Assembly (NCBI GenBank): GCA_019747815.1 | Contig: JAIEQJ010000006.1 | Location: forward strand, 1-64,000 | From: Hyphomonadaceae bacterium | Lineage (GTDB): Bacteria; Pseudomonadota; Alphaproteobacteria; Rhizobiales; Hyphomicrobiaceae | Length of the DNA stretch: 64,000 nt | Direction: 5' to 3' | Shown: positions 46,138 to 56,091 of the stretch, piece by piece | How positions within the stretch are numbered: position 1 is the stretch's first letter | How the letters are laid out: every line of letters starts with the position of its first letter | The notes under the pieces: generated by a model | Database searches by the model: none | The model's input: only the letters and a program-made list of their open reading frames with translations | What the model was told of the DNA's origin: nothing | Position numbers and translations under genes: made by a program

Positions 46138-47406
46138 GTGTTCCCGCTGCGTTTGCTCCTCCACCGCTTCGTGCGCCGTGGTCATCTGAGCGTCATCGAC
46201 CACACCGGCCGGCGGCACGAATTCGGGACGAATGGTGCCCGGCCGGCTGTCGCCGTCCGCCTCCAAGACCGCTCCCTCTACCGCCGCCTCGCCTTCCACC
46301 CGACCCTGCATGTGGGGCGGGCCTACATGGACGGCACTCTGACCATGGTCGAGGGACAGCTCTCCGATTTCCTCAACCTGCTCCTCATCAACGAGCATCT
46401 GGCGTCCAAGGGGGGCTCCGGCGAGTTGAAGAGAAGGTTTGAGGAGCTGGCCCGTCTCGCCGCCGTCGTCAATCTGCCGGGACGCGCACGCCGCAATGTG
46501 CACCACCACTACGATCATGCGGTGGACTTCTATCGCTGCTTCCTCGACGAGGATCTGCAGTATTCATGCGCCTATTTCGACAATGAGGCGTTGTCGCTCG
46601 AGGAGGCTCAGGAGGCCAAGAAGCGGCATATTGCGGCAAAGCTCGATCTGCGCCCTGGACATCGCGTGCTGGACATCGGCTGCGGATTCGGCGGCATGGC
46701 TCTTTTCCTCGCCCGCAACTACGGCGTGCACGTCACCGGCGTAACGCTCAGCACCGAGCAGCTCAAGACGGCCCGCGAGCGGGCCGTGAAGCAAGGGCTG
46801 ACGCGCCTTGTTGATTTCAGGCTCGAGGACTACCGCCACACGCGTGGTCCGTTCGACCGAATCGTCTCCGTGGGCATGTTCGAGCATCTAGGGCGGCCGC
46901 ACTATCGGCAGTTCTTCTCACGCCTCGGCCAACTGCTGACGGAGGACGGCATTGCCGTGGTGCATACGATCGGCCGGCAGACCCCGCCCGTGCCGATCAA
47001 CGTCTGGATCCGCGAGAACATCTTTCCGGGCGCCTATCTGCCGACGCTCTCCCAGCTCTCGCCCGTGCTGGAGAAGCAGGACTACTGGCTGGCCGATTTC
47101 GAAAACTTGCGCTTGCACTATGCGCTGACCCTGGCGGAATGGAACCGACGCTTCCAGCGCAATCGTGAAAGGGTCCGTGCGATCGATCCTGTTCGCCATG
47201 ACGAACGCTTCTGCCGCATGTGGGAGTTCTATCTGCAGGCCTGCGAAGCCGGCTTCCGTCACAGCGGCCTCACGGTGTTCCAACTGCAGCTCGCCAAGAA
47301 GATCGATGCGCTGCCGATCACCCGCGACTACATGTTCAGCGAGGAGCGCCGGCTGAAGGCTGGTGAAGCGGGTGTACCCGCAAGGCCGCGGATGGCCGGG
47401 GAATAG
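46138..47406 (+). CDS. cfa: cyclopropane-fatty-acyl-phospholipid synthase
   Basis: About 422 residues. An N-terminal lipid-interacting domain precedes a SAM methyltransferase domain with VLDIGCGFGGMALFLARNYG, VTLSTEQL and SVGMFEHLGRPHY. It adds a methylene bridge to unsaturated acyl chains of membrane phospholipids, usually in stationary phase or acid stress. The segment HHHYDHAVDFYRCFLDEDLQYSCAYF holds the conserved substrate pocket. GTG 46138 is preferred over GTG 46132 because GGAG then has normal spacing. Confidence 0.95.
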   Translation: MFPLRLLLHRFVRRGHLSVIDHTGRRHEFGTNGARPAVAVRLQDRSLYRRLAFHPTLHVGRAYMDGTLTMVEGQLSDFLNLLLINEHLASKGGSGELKRRFEELARLAAVVNLPGRARRNVHHHYDHAVDFYRCFLDEDLQYSCAYFDNEALSLEEAQEAKKRHIAAKLDLRPGHRVLDIGCGFGGMALFLARNYGVHVTGVTLSTEQLKTARERAVKQGLTRLVDFRLEDYRHTRGPFDRIVSVGMFEHLGRPHYRQFFSRLGQLLTEDGIAVVHTIGRQTPPVPINVWIRENIFPGAYLPTLSQLSPVLEKQDYWLADFENLRLHYALTLAEWNRRFQRNRERVRAIDPVRHDERFCRMWEFYLQACEAGFRHSGLTVFQLQLAKKIDALPITRDYMFSEERRLKAGEAGVPARPRMAGE

Positions 47407-47518
47407 GGCGCAGAGCACTCCCTGCAACTCTGTGCATAACTTGGAAAAGCCTGGCACCGAGTCGCCCGAGCGGGCGAATCCGAATGCCCCGGTGGGCGAA
47501 TCCGCCTAGCGCAAACGC

Positions 47519-49048
47519 ATGATCTCGACAGCCCGCCGTGCCACCGCTGAGACAGCGGAAAGAAACTCTGCGCCCGAAGGTTCGCCCTTCAGGGCTGCCC
47601 CCCACAATCTCGAGGCCGAGCAGGCGCTGCTCGGTGCCATCCTCGTCAACAACGAGGCGCACGACCGCGTCTCGAGTTTCCTCGAGCCGCAGCATTTCTA
47701 CGATCCGCTGCATCAGCAGATCTATGAGACCGCAGCCAAGCTGATCGCCGCCGGCAAACAGGCCACGCCCATCACGCTCAAGAGCTATTTCGAGACGGCG
47801 GAGCCGATCGACGCCACCTTGAGCGTGCCCCAATATTTGGGACGCCTCGCCACCAACGCCGCCACGATCATCAACGCGCGCGACTACGGCCAAACGATCT
47901 ACGATCTGGCGACGCGTCGCCAGCTCATCCTAATCGGCGAGGACATGGTCAACGCCGCCTACGACAGTCCTGTCGATTTCCCGCCGAAGGAGCAGATCGA
48001 GGAGGCCGAGACGCGTCTCTTCTCGCTGGCGGAAACCGGCAAGTACGGCCAGGGCTTCTCGACCTTCTCCAACGCCCTGACCGCCGCCATCGACATGGCG
48101 AACAATGCCTACCTGCGGGATGGCGGCCTTTCCGGCGTTGCCACGGCGCTCAAGGCGCTGGACAACAAGATGGGCGGCTTGCAGCCTTCGGATCTGATCA
48201 TCCTTGCCGGCCGCCCTTCGATGGGCAAGACCGCCCTTGTCACCAACATCGCCTTCAATATTGCCCGCGCCCGTGCACGCTCGCTGAGAGACCGCCCCGA
48301 TCTCAGCCCCACCGATCCTGCACACGACGGAGCGGTCGTAGGCTTCTTCTCGCTTGAAATGTCGGCCGAGCAGCTCGCCACGCGCATCATGTCCGAGCAG
48401 GCTGGCATCCCGTCCGAGAAGATTCGCCGCGGCATGATCGACGAGGCGGAGTTCAAGCGCCTGGTGGAGGCCAGCCAGGAAATGGCCAGCCTGCCCCTTT
48501 TCATCGATCAGACCGGTGGCATTTCCATCGCCCAGCTTGCGGCCCGTGCGCGCAAGCTCAAGCGCCAGCAAGGCCTGGGTTTGATCATTGTCGACTACCT
48601 GCAGCTGCTCACCGGTTCCACCAGGCGCTCCTCCGAGAACCGTGTGCAGGAGGTGTCACAGATCACCACCAGCATGAAGGCGCTGGCCAAGGAGCTCAAT
48701 GTGCCGATCATTGCGCTCTCCCAGCTCTCGCGTGCGGTGGAAAATCGCGAGGACAAACGGCCGCAACTCGCGGATCTGCGTGAATCGGGCTCGATTGAGC
48801 AGGATGCCGACGTGGTTATGTTTGTTTATCGTGAAGAGTACTATGTTGAGCGTACAAAGCCTGCGGAGGGTACGGCCGAGTTCCAGGAGTGGATGGCGAA
48901 AATGCAGCTTGTCAGCGGCAAGGCTGAGGTGATCATCGGCAAGCAACGTCACGGGCCTGTCGGCACGGTGAACCTCCAATTCGAGGCAAGCGTCACGCGC
49001 TTCGGCGACCTCGCAAACGATGCGTACATACCGGCGAGGACCGATTGA
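47519..49048 (+). CDS. dnaB: replicative DNA helicase
   Basis: 509 residues. The N-terminal DnaB domain (APHNLEAEQALLGAILVNNEAHDRV) is joined to a RecA-fold motor with Walker A GRPSMGKTALVTN, Walker B LIIVDYLQLL and the arginine-finger region. Hexameric 5'-3' helicase that drives the replication fork. No intein is present. alr follows directly. Confidence 0.98.
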   Translation: MISTARRATAETAERNSAPEGSPFRAAPHNLEAEQALLGAILVNNEAHDRVSSFLEPQHFYDPLHQQIYETAAKLIAAGKQATPITLKSYFETAEPIDATLSVPQYLGRLATNAATIINARDYGQTIYDLATRRQLILIGEDMVNAAYDSPVDFPPKEQIEEAETRLFSLAETGKYGQGFSTFSNALTAAIDMANNAYLRDGGLSGVATALKALDNKMGGLQPSDLIILAGRPSMGKTALVTNIAFNIARARARSLRDRPDLSPTDPAHDGAVVGFFSLEMSAEQLATRIMSEQAGIPSEKIRRGMIDEAEFKRLVEASQEMASLPLFIDQTGGISIAQLAARARKLKRQQGLGLIIVDYLQLLTGSTRRSSENRVQEVSQITTSMKALAKELNVPIIALSQLSRAVENREDKRPQLADLRESGSIEQDADVVMFVYREEYYVERTKPAEGTAEFQEWMAKMQLVSGKAEVIIGKQRHGPVGTVNLQFEASVTRFGDLANDAYIPARTD

Positions 49049-49074
49049 CGGGTCGGGGACCAGGGTCGGCCGAG

Positions 49075-50205
49075 ATGCAACGCGCGCGGGCGCCCATCCC
49101 GCTGTCTGCACGCGCGGTCCTCAATGTGGATCTCGCCGCGCTGCGCGCCAACTGGGCCCGGCTCAACGAGGTCTCGGGCCGCGCGGAATGTGCCGGCGTC
49201 ATCAAAGCCGACGCGTACGGCCTCGGTCTGGCACCCATCGCCCGGGCGCTCACCAGCGAAGGCTGCAAGACCTTCTTCGTCGCCACCGTCGACGAGGGGC
49301 GAGCCGCCCGCGAGGTGCAGCCTGGCGCCACCATCTATGTGCTCGACGGCCTGCTCCCGGGCGCCGAGGCCAACTACGCGGGCTTCGACCTGCGTCCCGC
49401 CCTCTCCAGCCTCGCCGAGGTGCGCGACTGGGCAGCCTACAGCCGCGCGCGCGGGCGCAAGCTTGCCGCGGCCCTGCACATCGATACCGGCATCAATCGG
49501 CTCGGCATGCCGGAAGGCGAGGTGGAGCAGTTGGCCGCGGAACCTGACCTGCTGGCCACCTTCGAGACGACGCTGATCATGAGCCATCTCGCCTGCGCCG
49601 ACGAGCCCGCCAATCCCATGAACGCGCTGCAGCGCGACCGCTTCAACATATTGCGCGCCAAGCTGCCCCCCGCACCGGCGAGCCTGTCCAACTCGGGCGG
49701 AACCTTCCTGGGGCCCAGCTTCCATTTCGATGTCGTCAGGCCCGGAATCGCGCTCTACGGCGGGCGGGCGCACGAAGGCAAGCCGAACCCGATGCGCACG
49801 GTAGTGCGTCTTGCAGCGCGTATACTCCAGGTGCACGAGGTGGCCCCAGGGGCCACGATCGGCTATGGAGCGATTTTCAAGGTGCAGCGGCCCTCGCGTA
49901 TCGCCACCATTGCCTGTGGCTACGCGGACGGCTTCCTGCGGGCGTTGAGCGTCGCCACCGGCAAGGCTGGACCGGTCGGGTACATCGGCGACTATCCCGT
50001 GCCGATCGTCGGACGCGTCTCGATGGACAACATCACGGTCGACGTGACGGATGTGCCCGAGGAGCTGACGCGGCGCGGCGGATGGGTGGAAGTTATGGGC
50101 GAGCGCGTCACCGTCGACGATCTGACGGACCGGGCGGGCACCATCGGCTATGAGCTTCTGTCCCGTCTCGGGCCTCGGGTCCACCGCGTCTACGAAGGGG
50201 CCTGA
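49075..50205 (+). CDS. alr: alanine racemase
   Basis: 376 residues. The PLP-binding Lys44 is in VIKADAYGLG, and the catalytic Tyr region lies in GATIGYGAIFK. It interconverts L- and D-alanine for peptidoglycan. It fits with dat and DacC elsewhere in the window. A frame with TTG at 49045 overlaps the dnaB stop, but ATG 49075 begins nearer the conserved ARAVLNVDLAALRANW. radA starts 6 bases after the stop. Confidence 0.96.
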   Translation: MQRARAPIPLSARAVLNVDLAALRANWARLNEVSGRAECAGVIKADAYGLGLAPIARALTSEGCKTFFVATVDEGRAAREVQPGATIYVLDGLLPGAEANYAGFDLRPALSSLAEVRDWAAYSRARGRKLAAALHIDTGINRLGMPEGEVEQLAAEPDLLATFETTLIMSHLACADEPANPMNALQRDRFNILRAKLPPAPASLSNSGGTFLGPSFHFDVVRPGIALYGGRAHEGKPNPMRTVVRLAARILQVHEVAPGATIGYGAIFKVQRPSRIATIACGYADGFLRALSVATGKAGPVGYIGDYPVPIVGRVSMDNITVDVTDVPEELTRRGGWVEVMGERVTVDDLTDRAGTIGYELLSRLGPRVHRVYEGA

Positions 50206-50211
50206 CCGCGC

Positions 50212-51585
50212 ATGGCCAAGGCCGCCCGCAGCCTGTTCGTCTGCCAGAACTGCGGCGCGGTCGCCCCGCGCTGGACCGGCAAGTGTGCCACGTGCGGCGA
50301 GTGGAACAGCATCGTCGAAGAGGCGCAAACGGCGCCCGTGCCGGGCACGGGTCTAGCCAAGGCATCCAGGGGCCGCGCCGTCGAGTTGCGTCTGCTGGCC
50401 GACACCGAGGGCGACAGGCTCGACCGCATGCCCACGGGGCTGGCCGAACTCGATCGTGTAACGGGTGGTGGCATCGTGCCGGGCTCTGCGCTGCTGATCG
50501 GCGGCGAGCCAGGCATCGGCAAATCGACGCTGCTGCTGCAGGTGGCGGCAGCCTTTGCCGCCGCCGGCCGGCGCGCCGTGTACTTCACCGGCGAGGAGGC
50601 GGCGGCGCAGGTGCGCTTGCGCGCCGAGCGGCTGGGCCTGGCGCAGGCGCCGCTGGCGCTCGCCAGCGAGACGAGCTTGTCAAATGTCCTGGCCACGCTG
50701 GCCGAGGGCAAGCCCGCCGACCTGGTTGTGGTCGACTCGATCCAGACGCTGTGGGCCGATGGCCTGGAGGCCGCGCCGGGGACCGTAAGCCAGGTGCGGG
50801 CGGCCACCCAGGCGCTGGTCCGGTTCGCCAAGGCCGAGGGCTCGGCGCTGCTGCTCGTCGGACACGTCACCAAGGACGGGCAGATCGCCGGCCCCAAAGT
50901 GATCGAGCACATGGTCGATACGGTCCTCTATTTCGAGGGCGATCGCGGACATCCCTTCCGCATCCTGCGGGCGACCAAGAACCGCTTCGGTGCAACCGAT
51001 GAAATCGGCGTGTTCGAAATGGCCGCCGAGGGCTTGCGGGAAGTTGCCAATCCTTCCGAGCTCTTTCTCGGCGACCGGTTGACGTCGACCCCGGGCTCGG
51101 CCGTGTTCGCCGGCGTGGAGGGCACGCGGCCACTGCTCGTGGAAATGCAAGCGCTGGTTGTTGCATCCGGTCTTGGCACACCACGGCGCGCGGTGGTGGG
51201 CTGGGATACCAATCGCCTGTCGATGCTGCTGGCCGTGATCGATGCGCGGTGCGGGATCAGCTTTGCCCAACACGATGTCTATCTGAACGTTGCCGGCGGG
51301 CTGAAGATCACCGAGCCCGCCGCCGACCTGGCGGCCGCTGCAGCCCTGCTCTCGTCCATCTCCAATGTTGCCTTGGGTCCTCACAACGTCTACTTCGGCG
51401 AGATCAGCCTGTCGGGGGCCATTCGGCCCGCCGGCCATATGTCGTCGCGTCTGAAAGAGGCCCGAAAGCTTGGGTTCAAGCATGCGATTCTGCCGGCAGC
51501 CGGAGACCTCGACGGTACCGCCACCAGGCTCGATCTGTTGCGCATCGCCCACGTGAAGGGCTTGGCGGACGCACTTGGTCTGTGA
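50212..51585 (+). CDS. radA: DNA repair protein RadA
   Basis: 457 residues. Zinc finger C11, C14, C25 and C28 (CQNCGAVAPRWTGKCATCGEW), RecA-like motor with Walker A GEPGIGKST, the RadA-specific KNRFG motif, and a C-terminal Lon-protease-like domain (GGLKITEPAADLAAAAALLSS). It promotes branch migration of recombination intermediates. The alr-radA-cvpA-purF order is a familiar alphaproteobacterial string. Confidence 0.97.
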   Translation: MAKAARSLFVCQNCGAVAPRWTGKCATCGEWNSIVEEAQTAPVPGTGLAKASRGRAVELRLLADTEGDRLDRMPTGLAELDRVTGGGIVPGSALLIGGEPGIGKSTLLLQVAAAFAAAGRRAVYFTGEEAAAQVRLRAERLGLAQAPLALASETSLSNVLATLAEGKPADLVVVDSIQTLWADGLEAAPGTVSQVRAATQALVRFAKAEGSALLLVGHVTKDGQIAGPKVIEHMVDTVLYFEGDRGHPFRILRATKNRFGATDEIGVFEMAAEGLREVANPSELFLGDRLTSTPGSAVFAGVEGTRPLLVEMQALVVASGLGTPRRAVVGWDTNRLSMLLAVIDARCGISFAQHDVYLNVAGGLKITEPAADLAAAAALLSSISNVALGPHNVYFGEISLSGAIRPAGHMSSRLKEARKLGFKHAILPAAGDLDGTATRLDLLRIAHVKGLADALGL

Positions 51586-51708
51586 GATGTTGAGCAGGAC
51601 TTCAGGTTGCATCAACATGCGCGCGACGCCCTGGGCGTGGCAGCTTGAGGTGGTGGCCTCGGGCCAATCTGCACTTTTCCTGGTCGGTCGAAGCGAAGGT
51701 TGCACCTC

Positions 51709-52395
51709 ATGATCGCAGGCGTTCTCACCTATCTGGATGCCGCCCTGCTGGCCATTGTGGCCATCTCCGGCTTGGTCGCCATGTACCGGGGATTTACACG
51801 CGAAGTCCTTTCCATCCTCTCCTGGATCGCTGCCGGGTTGGCACTTCTCTATTTCATCAGGTCCCATCGAGGTTTGGCCGAGGAGGTCGCCAAGCAGTTC
51901 TCGAACCCTGTGCAAACGGTGCACGTTTACATTGCCCAGGTGGCAATCGGCGCTATCATTTTCCTGTTCGTGTTGATCGTTGTTCACCTCATCACGTCGC
52001 ACATCTCCGATACGGTGCTGGACAGCCGCGTCGGCGCCGTGGACCGCATCCTGGGCCTTGGCTTCGGCATCGTGCGCGGCTTCGTGCTTGTGGTCATCCC
52101 CTACATGTTTGCCGTTTCCTTCGTCTGCAAGGATGGGGCGACCCGGGCCCTTGCGCAGGGCTGCCAGCGCGGAGAGCTGCCCCGCTGGGTTGAGGACGCA
52201 AGATCCTTGGGACTGATCAGCCAGACCAGCGGCACCCTTTACGGCATTCTCTCCCGCTACGTGCCCTCGGCGCTGTCGGGCGAGCAGCATCAGGGGTTTC
52301 TCCTTAATATTCATCACAACTCCATGGCCGCACCCCATGGCAAGGGCCGGGAACTTGGCCTATATCCAGGGAGCTCCGCACATCCGGGTACCTGA
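51709..52395 (+). CDS. cvpA: CvpA-family membrane protein
   Basis: 228 residues with four hydrophobic segments in the first 150 residues (YLDAALLAIVAISGLVAMYRG, ILSWIAAGLALLYFI, AIGAIIFLFVLIVVHLI, FGIVRGFVLVVIPYMFAV) and the conserved RGFTREVLS. Named after the colicin V production gene; homologues affect envelope integrity. The 75-residue cytoplasmic tail is not conserved. It precedes purF by 49 bases, as in E. coli. ATG 51709 is preferred over TTG 51700. Confidence 0.92.
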   Translation: MIAGVLTYLDAALLAIVAISGLVAMYRGFTREVLSILSWIAAGLALLYFIRSHRGLAEEVAKQFSNPVQTVHVYIAQVAIGAIIFLFVLIVVHLITSHISDTVLDSRVGAVDRILGLGFGIVRGFVLVVIPYMFAVSFVCKDGATRALAQGCQRGELPRWVEDARSLGLISQTSGTLYGILSRYVPSALSGEQHQGFLLNIHHNSMAAPHGKGRELGLYPGSSAHPGT

Positions 52396-52444
52396 GCGCG
52401 GCAGCGGAGCCCTCAGTGTTGAACCGCGCATTCTCGAGGCCTAG

Positions 52445-53929
52445 ATGAAGGTTCCGTCCGAAAACGGTGTCATGTCGGCCATGTCGGCTCGACACCAGGA
52501 CGATACCCTGCGCGAGGAATGCGGCGTCTTCGGCGTCTTTGGCCATGAGGACGCTGCGGCCCTGACTGCCCTTGGCCTGCACGCCCTGCAGCACCGAGGC
52601 CAGGAAGCCGCCGGCATCGTCACATTCGACGGCGGACACTTCCATTCCGAACGCCGGCTCGGCCTCGTCGGCGACAACTTCAACAAGGCGGATGTGATCG
52701 GCCGGCTCAAGGGGCATATCGCGCTCGGCCACAATCGCTACTCGACGACCGGCGATACCATCCTGCGCAACGTGCAGCCGCTGTTTGCCGATTTGGACAC
52801 CGGCGGCTTTGCCGTCGCCCACAATGGCAATCTCACCAACGCTCTCTCGCTGCGGCGCGACCTGATCTCCTCCGGCGCCATCTGTCAGTCGACCTCCGAC
52901 ACCGAGGTCATCCTTCACCTCATCGCTCGCTCCAAACGCCGCCGCATCGTCGAGCGCTTCGTGGATGCATTGCTGCAGATCGAAGGCGCCTATGCCCTGG
53001 TGTGCCTCACCAACGACATGCTGATCGGCGCTCGCGATCCCGTCGGCATCCGTCCCCTGATGCTCGGCAAGCTCGGTTCCGCCTATGTGCTGGCCTCGGA
53101 AACGTGCGCACTCGACATCGTCGGCGCCGAGTTCGTGCGTGAGGTCGAAAACGGGGAGATCGTGACGATCACCGCCGACGGCGTCGAAAGCCACCGGCCT
53201 TTTCCCAAGCGTGCGGCCCGGCCGTGCATCTTCGAATACATCTACTTCGCGCGCCCCGACTCCATCGTCGGCGGGCGGAACGTCTACGACATTCGCAAGC
53301 AAATGGGCGTACAACTGGCCCGCGAAGCCCCGGCCAAGGCCGACGTGATCATCCCGATCCCGGACTCCGGCGTGCCTGCAGCCATCGGCTATGCGCAGGA
53401 GAGCGGCACTCCCTTCGAACTCGGCATCATCCGCAATCACTACGTCGGCCGGACCTTCATCGAGCCCGAGCAGCGCATCCGCCAGCTTGGCGTCAAACTC
53501 AAGCATTCGGCCAATGCCAGCGCCGTACGCGGCAACAGGATCGTGCTGATCGATGACAGCGTCGTGCGCGGCACGACATCCAAGAAGATCGTGCAGATGA
53601 TGTTCGAAGCCGGGGCCCGGGAAGTGCACCTGCGCGTCTCGAGCCCGCCCATCACGCACCCGGATTTCTATGGCATCGATACGCCCCGGACGTCCGAGCT
53701 GCTCGCCGCCAATATGAGCGTCAAGGAAATGTGCGCCTTTGTCGGCGCCACCAGTCTTGCCTTCCTCTCGGTGGACGGCATCTATCGCGCGCTCGGCTAC
53801 GACAAACGCGACAACCGCAACCCGCAATTCACTGATCATTGCTTCACCGGCGACTACCCCACCACCCTCACGGATCAGAACGGCACCGCCCACGCCGGGC
53901 AACTTTCGTTTCTTTCGGAAGTGCGTTAG
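52445..53929 (+). CDS. purF: amidophosphoribosyltransferase
   Basis: 494 residues. A propeptide precedes the catalytic Cys27 (LREECGVFGVFGHED), which becomes the N-terminal nucleophile of the glutaminase domain. The C-terminal phosphoribosyltransferase domain has the PRPP loop IVLIDDSVVRGTTSKKIV. It makes phosphoribosylamine, the first committed step of purine synthesis. No iron-sulfur cysteine cluster is obvious at the C-terminus, consistent with a Gram-negative type enzyme. Confidence 0.97.
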   Translation: MKVPSENGVMSAMSARHQDDTLREECGVFGVFGHEDAAALTALGLHALQHRGQEAAGIVTFDGGHFHSERRLGLVGDNFNKADVIGRLKGHIALGHNRYSTTGDTILRNVQPLFADLDTGGFAVAHNGNLTNALSLRRDLISSGAICQSTSDTEVILHLIARSKRRRIVERFVDALLQIEGAYALVCLTNDMLIGARDPVGIRPLMLGKLGSAYVLASETCALDIVGAEFVREVENGEIVTITADGVESHRPFPKRAARPCIFEYIYFARPDSIVGGRNVYDIRKQMGVQLAREAPAKADVIIPIPDSGVPAAIGYAQESGTPFELGIIRNHYVGRTFIEPEQRIRQLGVKLKHSANASAVRGNRIVLIDDSVVRGTTSKKIVQMMFEAGAREVHLRVSSPPITHPDFYGIDTPRTSELLAANMSVKEMCAFVGATSLAFLSVDGIYRALGYDKRDNRNPQFTDHCFTGDYPTTLTDQNGTAHAGQLSFLSEVR

Positions 53930-54101
53930 GCGGCAATGGCACGCGACATTCTCTTGCCGGCCGCCACACGCGACATCGCGCGGATTACATTTCTGTAACT
54001 CCTTGAGGTCGCATACTCCCGCCACCATCCTTCCCTATAGCGCGGAGCGGTTCGCTCAGCACTTTAGTCCACGCTGCGTGACATGCAGGAGCTCAAAGCC
54101 C

Positions 54102-55280
54102 ATGGCCTTCACAAGGTCCGTCGCCCTCTCACTCATCACCGTTGCGGGAAGCCAAGCCTACGCTGCGATGGCTCAAGCAACCCAGATCAATACTGGTGGG
54201 GAGGCTGGAGCCTACCATGCAAGCTTCTGTCCCGCCCTGGCAGGGCAACTGAAACTGGCGCAATTCGACTATCGCTGCGTCCCCTCCGCCGGCACACGCG
54301 AGAACATAGACCGTATCACCGCCAACCCGCGGCAACTCGGCTTCGGCCAGCTCGACGTGTTCGCTCTGGAGAGCCGGCTGCTGAAGGCGGAGGGCAGCTT
54401 GACCCTCGTGCGCCAGGATGACGTGCGTGAATGCGTCTTCGCCGTGACGCGCAACAAGCAGATTTCCAACTGGGGCGAGCTGTCGGTGAACGCCGGCAGC
54501 CTGCGCTACATACTGCCTCCCGCCACCTCAGGCAGTGCCGGCACATTCCAGTTCCTGCGCACTATCGATGCGGAAGGCCTGGGTCGCTCGAAAGCGGTGA
54601 CGCATGCCCCTTCCACCGAGGATGCCATTCGTCAGGCCTTGAGCGCGGAGGATACCGCAAGCCTGTTCGTCGAATTCCCGGATCCTGAAAGCAAGCACTT
54701 CGAGCTCGTGCGCAAGCTGGGCGGCCACCTCGTCCCGGTGATCGACCGCACCATCCTGCGCCAGGAGATCGGCGGCACCAAGATCTACTACCCGCAGGAG
54801 ACCGAGATCGAGAGCGCCGGCTGGATCCAGTCCGCTCGCAAGCTGGCAACCGCGTGTACGCCGCTGGTGGTCTTCACCGGCGCGGCGGATCGCGTGCATG
54901 ACGAGACAGCGCGCAAGGACCACGCCGACCTGATCCGGACGGTTGCGGCCATGAAGCGCGACTCTCTGCTGCCCCAGGAATCGTTCCTGGATCGGGCGCT
55001 GAAGCGCACGAAAGAGCTGTCCGCCATCAGCACCGAGCGGGCGCTCGAGCTGACCGACCAGGCCCGCGAGAAGGCCAAGCCCTACACCGACAAGGCCGTG
55101 GAAAAGGCGAAGGAGATCGGCGAGCAAGCCAAGCAGGCCGCCGAACGGGCGGGTGAAGCGGCCAAGCCCTACGTCGAGAAGACCAAGGAGGCGGCGCAGA
55201 AGGCCTACGACGAGGCCCTCCGCCTCGGCAAGGACCTGATCGACAAGGCAAAGCCAGACCCGGCGCAGAAGAAGGACTGA
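54102..55280 (+). CDS. TAXI-like periplasmic binding protein with LEA-like helical tail
   Basis: 392 residues. A signal peptide ends near AYAAMAQA (about 26). Residues 28-285 resemble TAXI solute receptors of TRAP transporters (INTGGEAGAYHASFCPALAG, NPRQLGFGQLDVFAL). From about 295 to 390 the sequence is an Ala/Lys/Glu-rich amphipathic region with a 29-residue repeat starting AKPYTDKAVEKAKE (325) and AKPYVEKTKEAAQK (354), similar to LEA or apolipoprotein-type helices. No TRAP membrane subunit is adjacent, so it may not serve transport. ATG 54102 starts the signal peptide. Confidence 0.75.
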   Translation: MAFTRSVALSLITVAGSQAYAAMAQATQINTGGEAGAYHASFCPALAGQLKLAQFDYRCVPSAGTRENIDRITANPRQLGFGQLDVFALESRLLKAEGSLTLVRQDDVRECVFAVTRNKQISNWGELSVNAGSLRYILPPATSGSAGTFQFLRTIDAEGLGRSKAVTHAPSTEDAIRQALSAEDTASLFVEFPDPESKHFELVRKLGGHLVPVIDRTILRQEIGGTKIYYPQETEIESAGWIQSARKLATACTPLVVFTGAADRVHDETARKDHADLIRTVAAMKRDSLLPQESFLDRALKRTKELSAISTERALELTDQAREKAKPYTDKAVEKAKEIGEQAKQAAERAGEAAKPYVEKTKEAAQKAYDEALRLGKDLIDKAKPDPAQKKD

Positions 55281-55350
55281 CCACAGTTCCGGCTGACGAG
55301 GCCGCTATTGTACTTGCCAGCTCCGCACCGCGAGGGCTAGCAGTACCCTC

Positions 55351-56079
55351 ATGAACCCTACCCCACGCCTTGCCGGCCGTCTTGCCCTCGTCACCGGAGC
55401 CACCCGCGGCATTGGCCGGGCGGTCGCTCTGGCCTATGCCAAGGAGGGCGCACATCTCATCCTGGTGGGCCGCACAACGGGCGCGCTGGAAGAGGTTGAT
55501 GATGAAATCCGCGCGCTCGGCGGCAGTGCGACTTTGCTCACCCTCGATCTCAAGAACCATGACAAGATTGATGCGCTGGGGCCGACCATCTATCAACGCT
55601 GGCAAAGGCTCGACATTCTGGTCGGCAACGCCGGAATACTGGGACCGCTCTCACCTCTGGGACATGTGACCGCGGATGCCTGGGACGAGGTGTTGAAAGT
55701 CAATCTCACGGCCAATTGGCGGCTCATCCGCACCCTCGATCCGCTTCTGCGGCGGTCGGAGGCGGGCCGGGCGATCTTCGTCTCGTCCAGCGCCGCCGTC
55801 AAACGCACGGCCTATTGGGGGCCCTACTCCGTCTCGAAGGCGGCACTCGAAGCACTCGTCGTCACTTACGCACACGAGGTCGAGAACACGCCGGTGCGCG
55901 CCAACCTCGTCAATCCGGGGCCCACCCGTACGAACATGCGCGCCAAGGCATTCCCGGGCGAGGACGCCAGTACGCTCAAGACGCCCGAAGCTGTCACGCC
56001 CACGTTCGTGCAGCTGGCCGAGGCTGCCTGCACCGACAACGGCAGGGTATTCGACCTCAAAACGGGCGATGTGCGTTAA
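55351..56079 (+). CDS. short-chain dehydrogenase/reductase
   Basis: 242 residues with the cofactor motif TGATRGIGRA, NAG (VGNAGILGP), catalytic Ser (FVSSSAAV) and Y-x3-K (YSVSK). An SDR close to purF is common in Hyphomicrobiales, but its substrate is unknown. A basic Arg follows the second glycine of the motif and Arg-Thr the beta-2 strand (VGRTTG), suggesting NADP preference. Confidence 0.9.
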   Translation: MNPTPRLAGRLALVTGATRGIGRAVALAYAKEGAHLILVGRTTGALEEVDDEIRALGGSATLLTLDLKNHDKIDALGPTIYQRWQRLDILVGNAGILGPLSPLGHVTADAWDEVLKVNLTANWRLIRTLDPLLRRSEAGRAIFVSSSAAVKRTAYWGPYSVSKAALEALVVTYAHEVENTPVRANLVNPGPTRTNMRAKAFPGEDASTLKTPEAVTPTFVQLAEAACTDNGRVFDLKTGDVR

Positions 56080-56091
56080 CGCGCTGCCGCG

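Noticed and set aside
51587-51618. ATGTTGA / TCAACAT inverted repeat after radA
   Set aside because: Seven base pairs with an 18-base loop and no T-run; not enough for a terminator or operator call.
53985-53998. TTACA-TTTC-TGTAA inverted repeat upstream of the TAXI-like gene
   Set aside because: Short arms and no consensus match; could be chance in a locally AT-rich patch.
52304-54028. 574-codon minus-strand open frame
   Set aside because: Antisense to purF, whose catalytic Cys and PRPP loop are clear.
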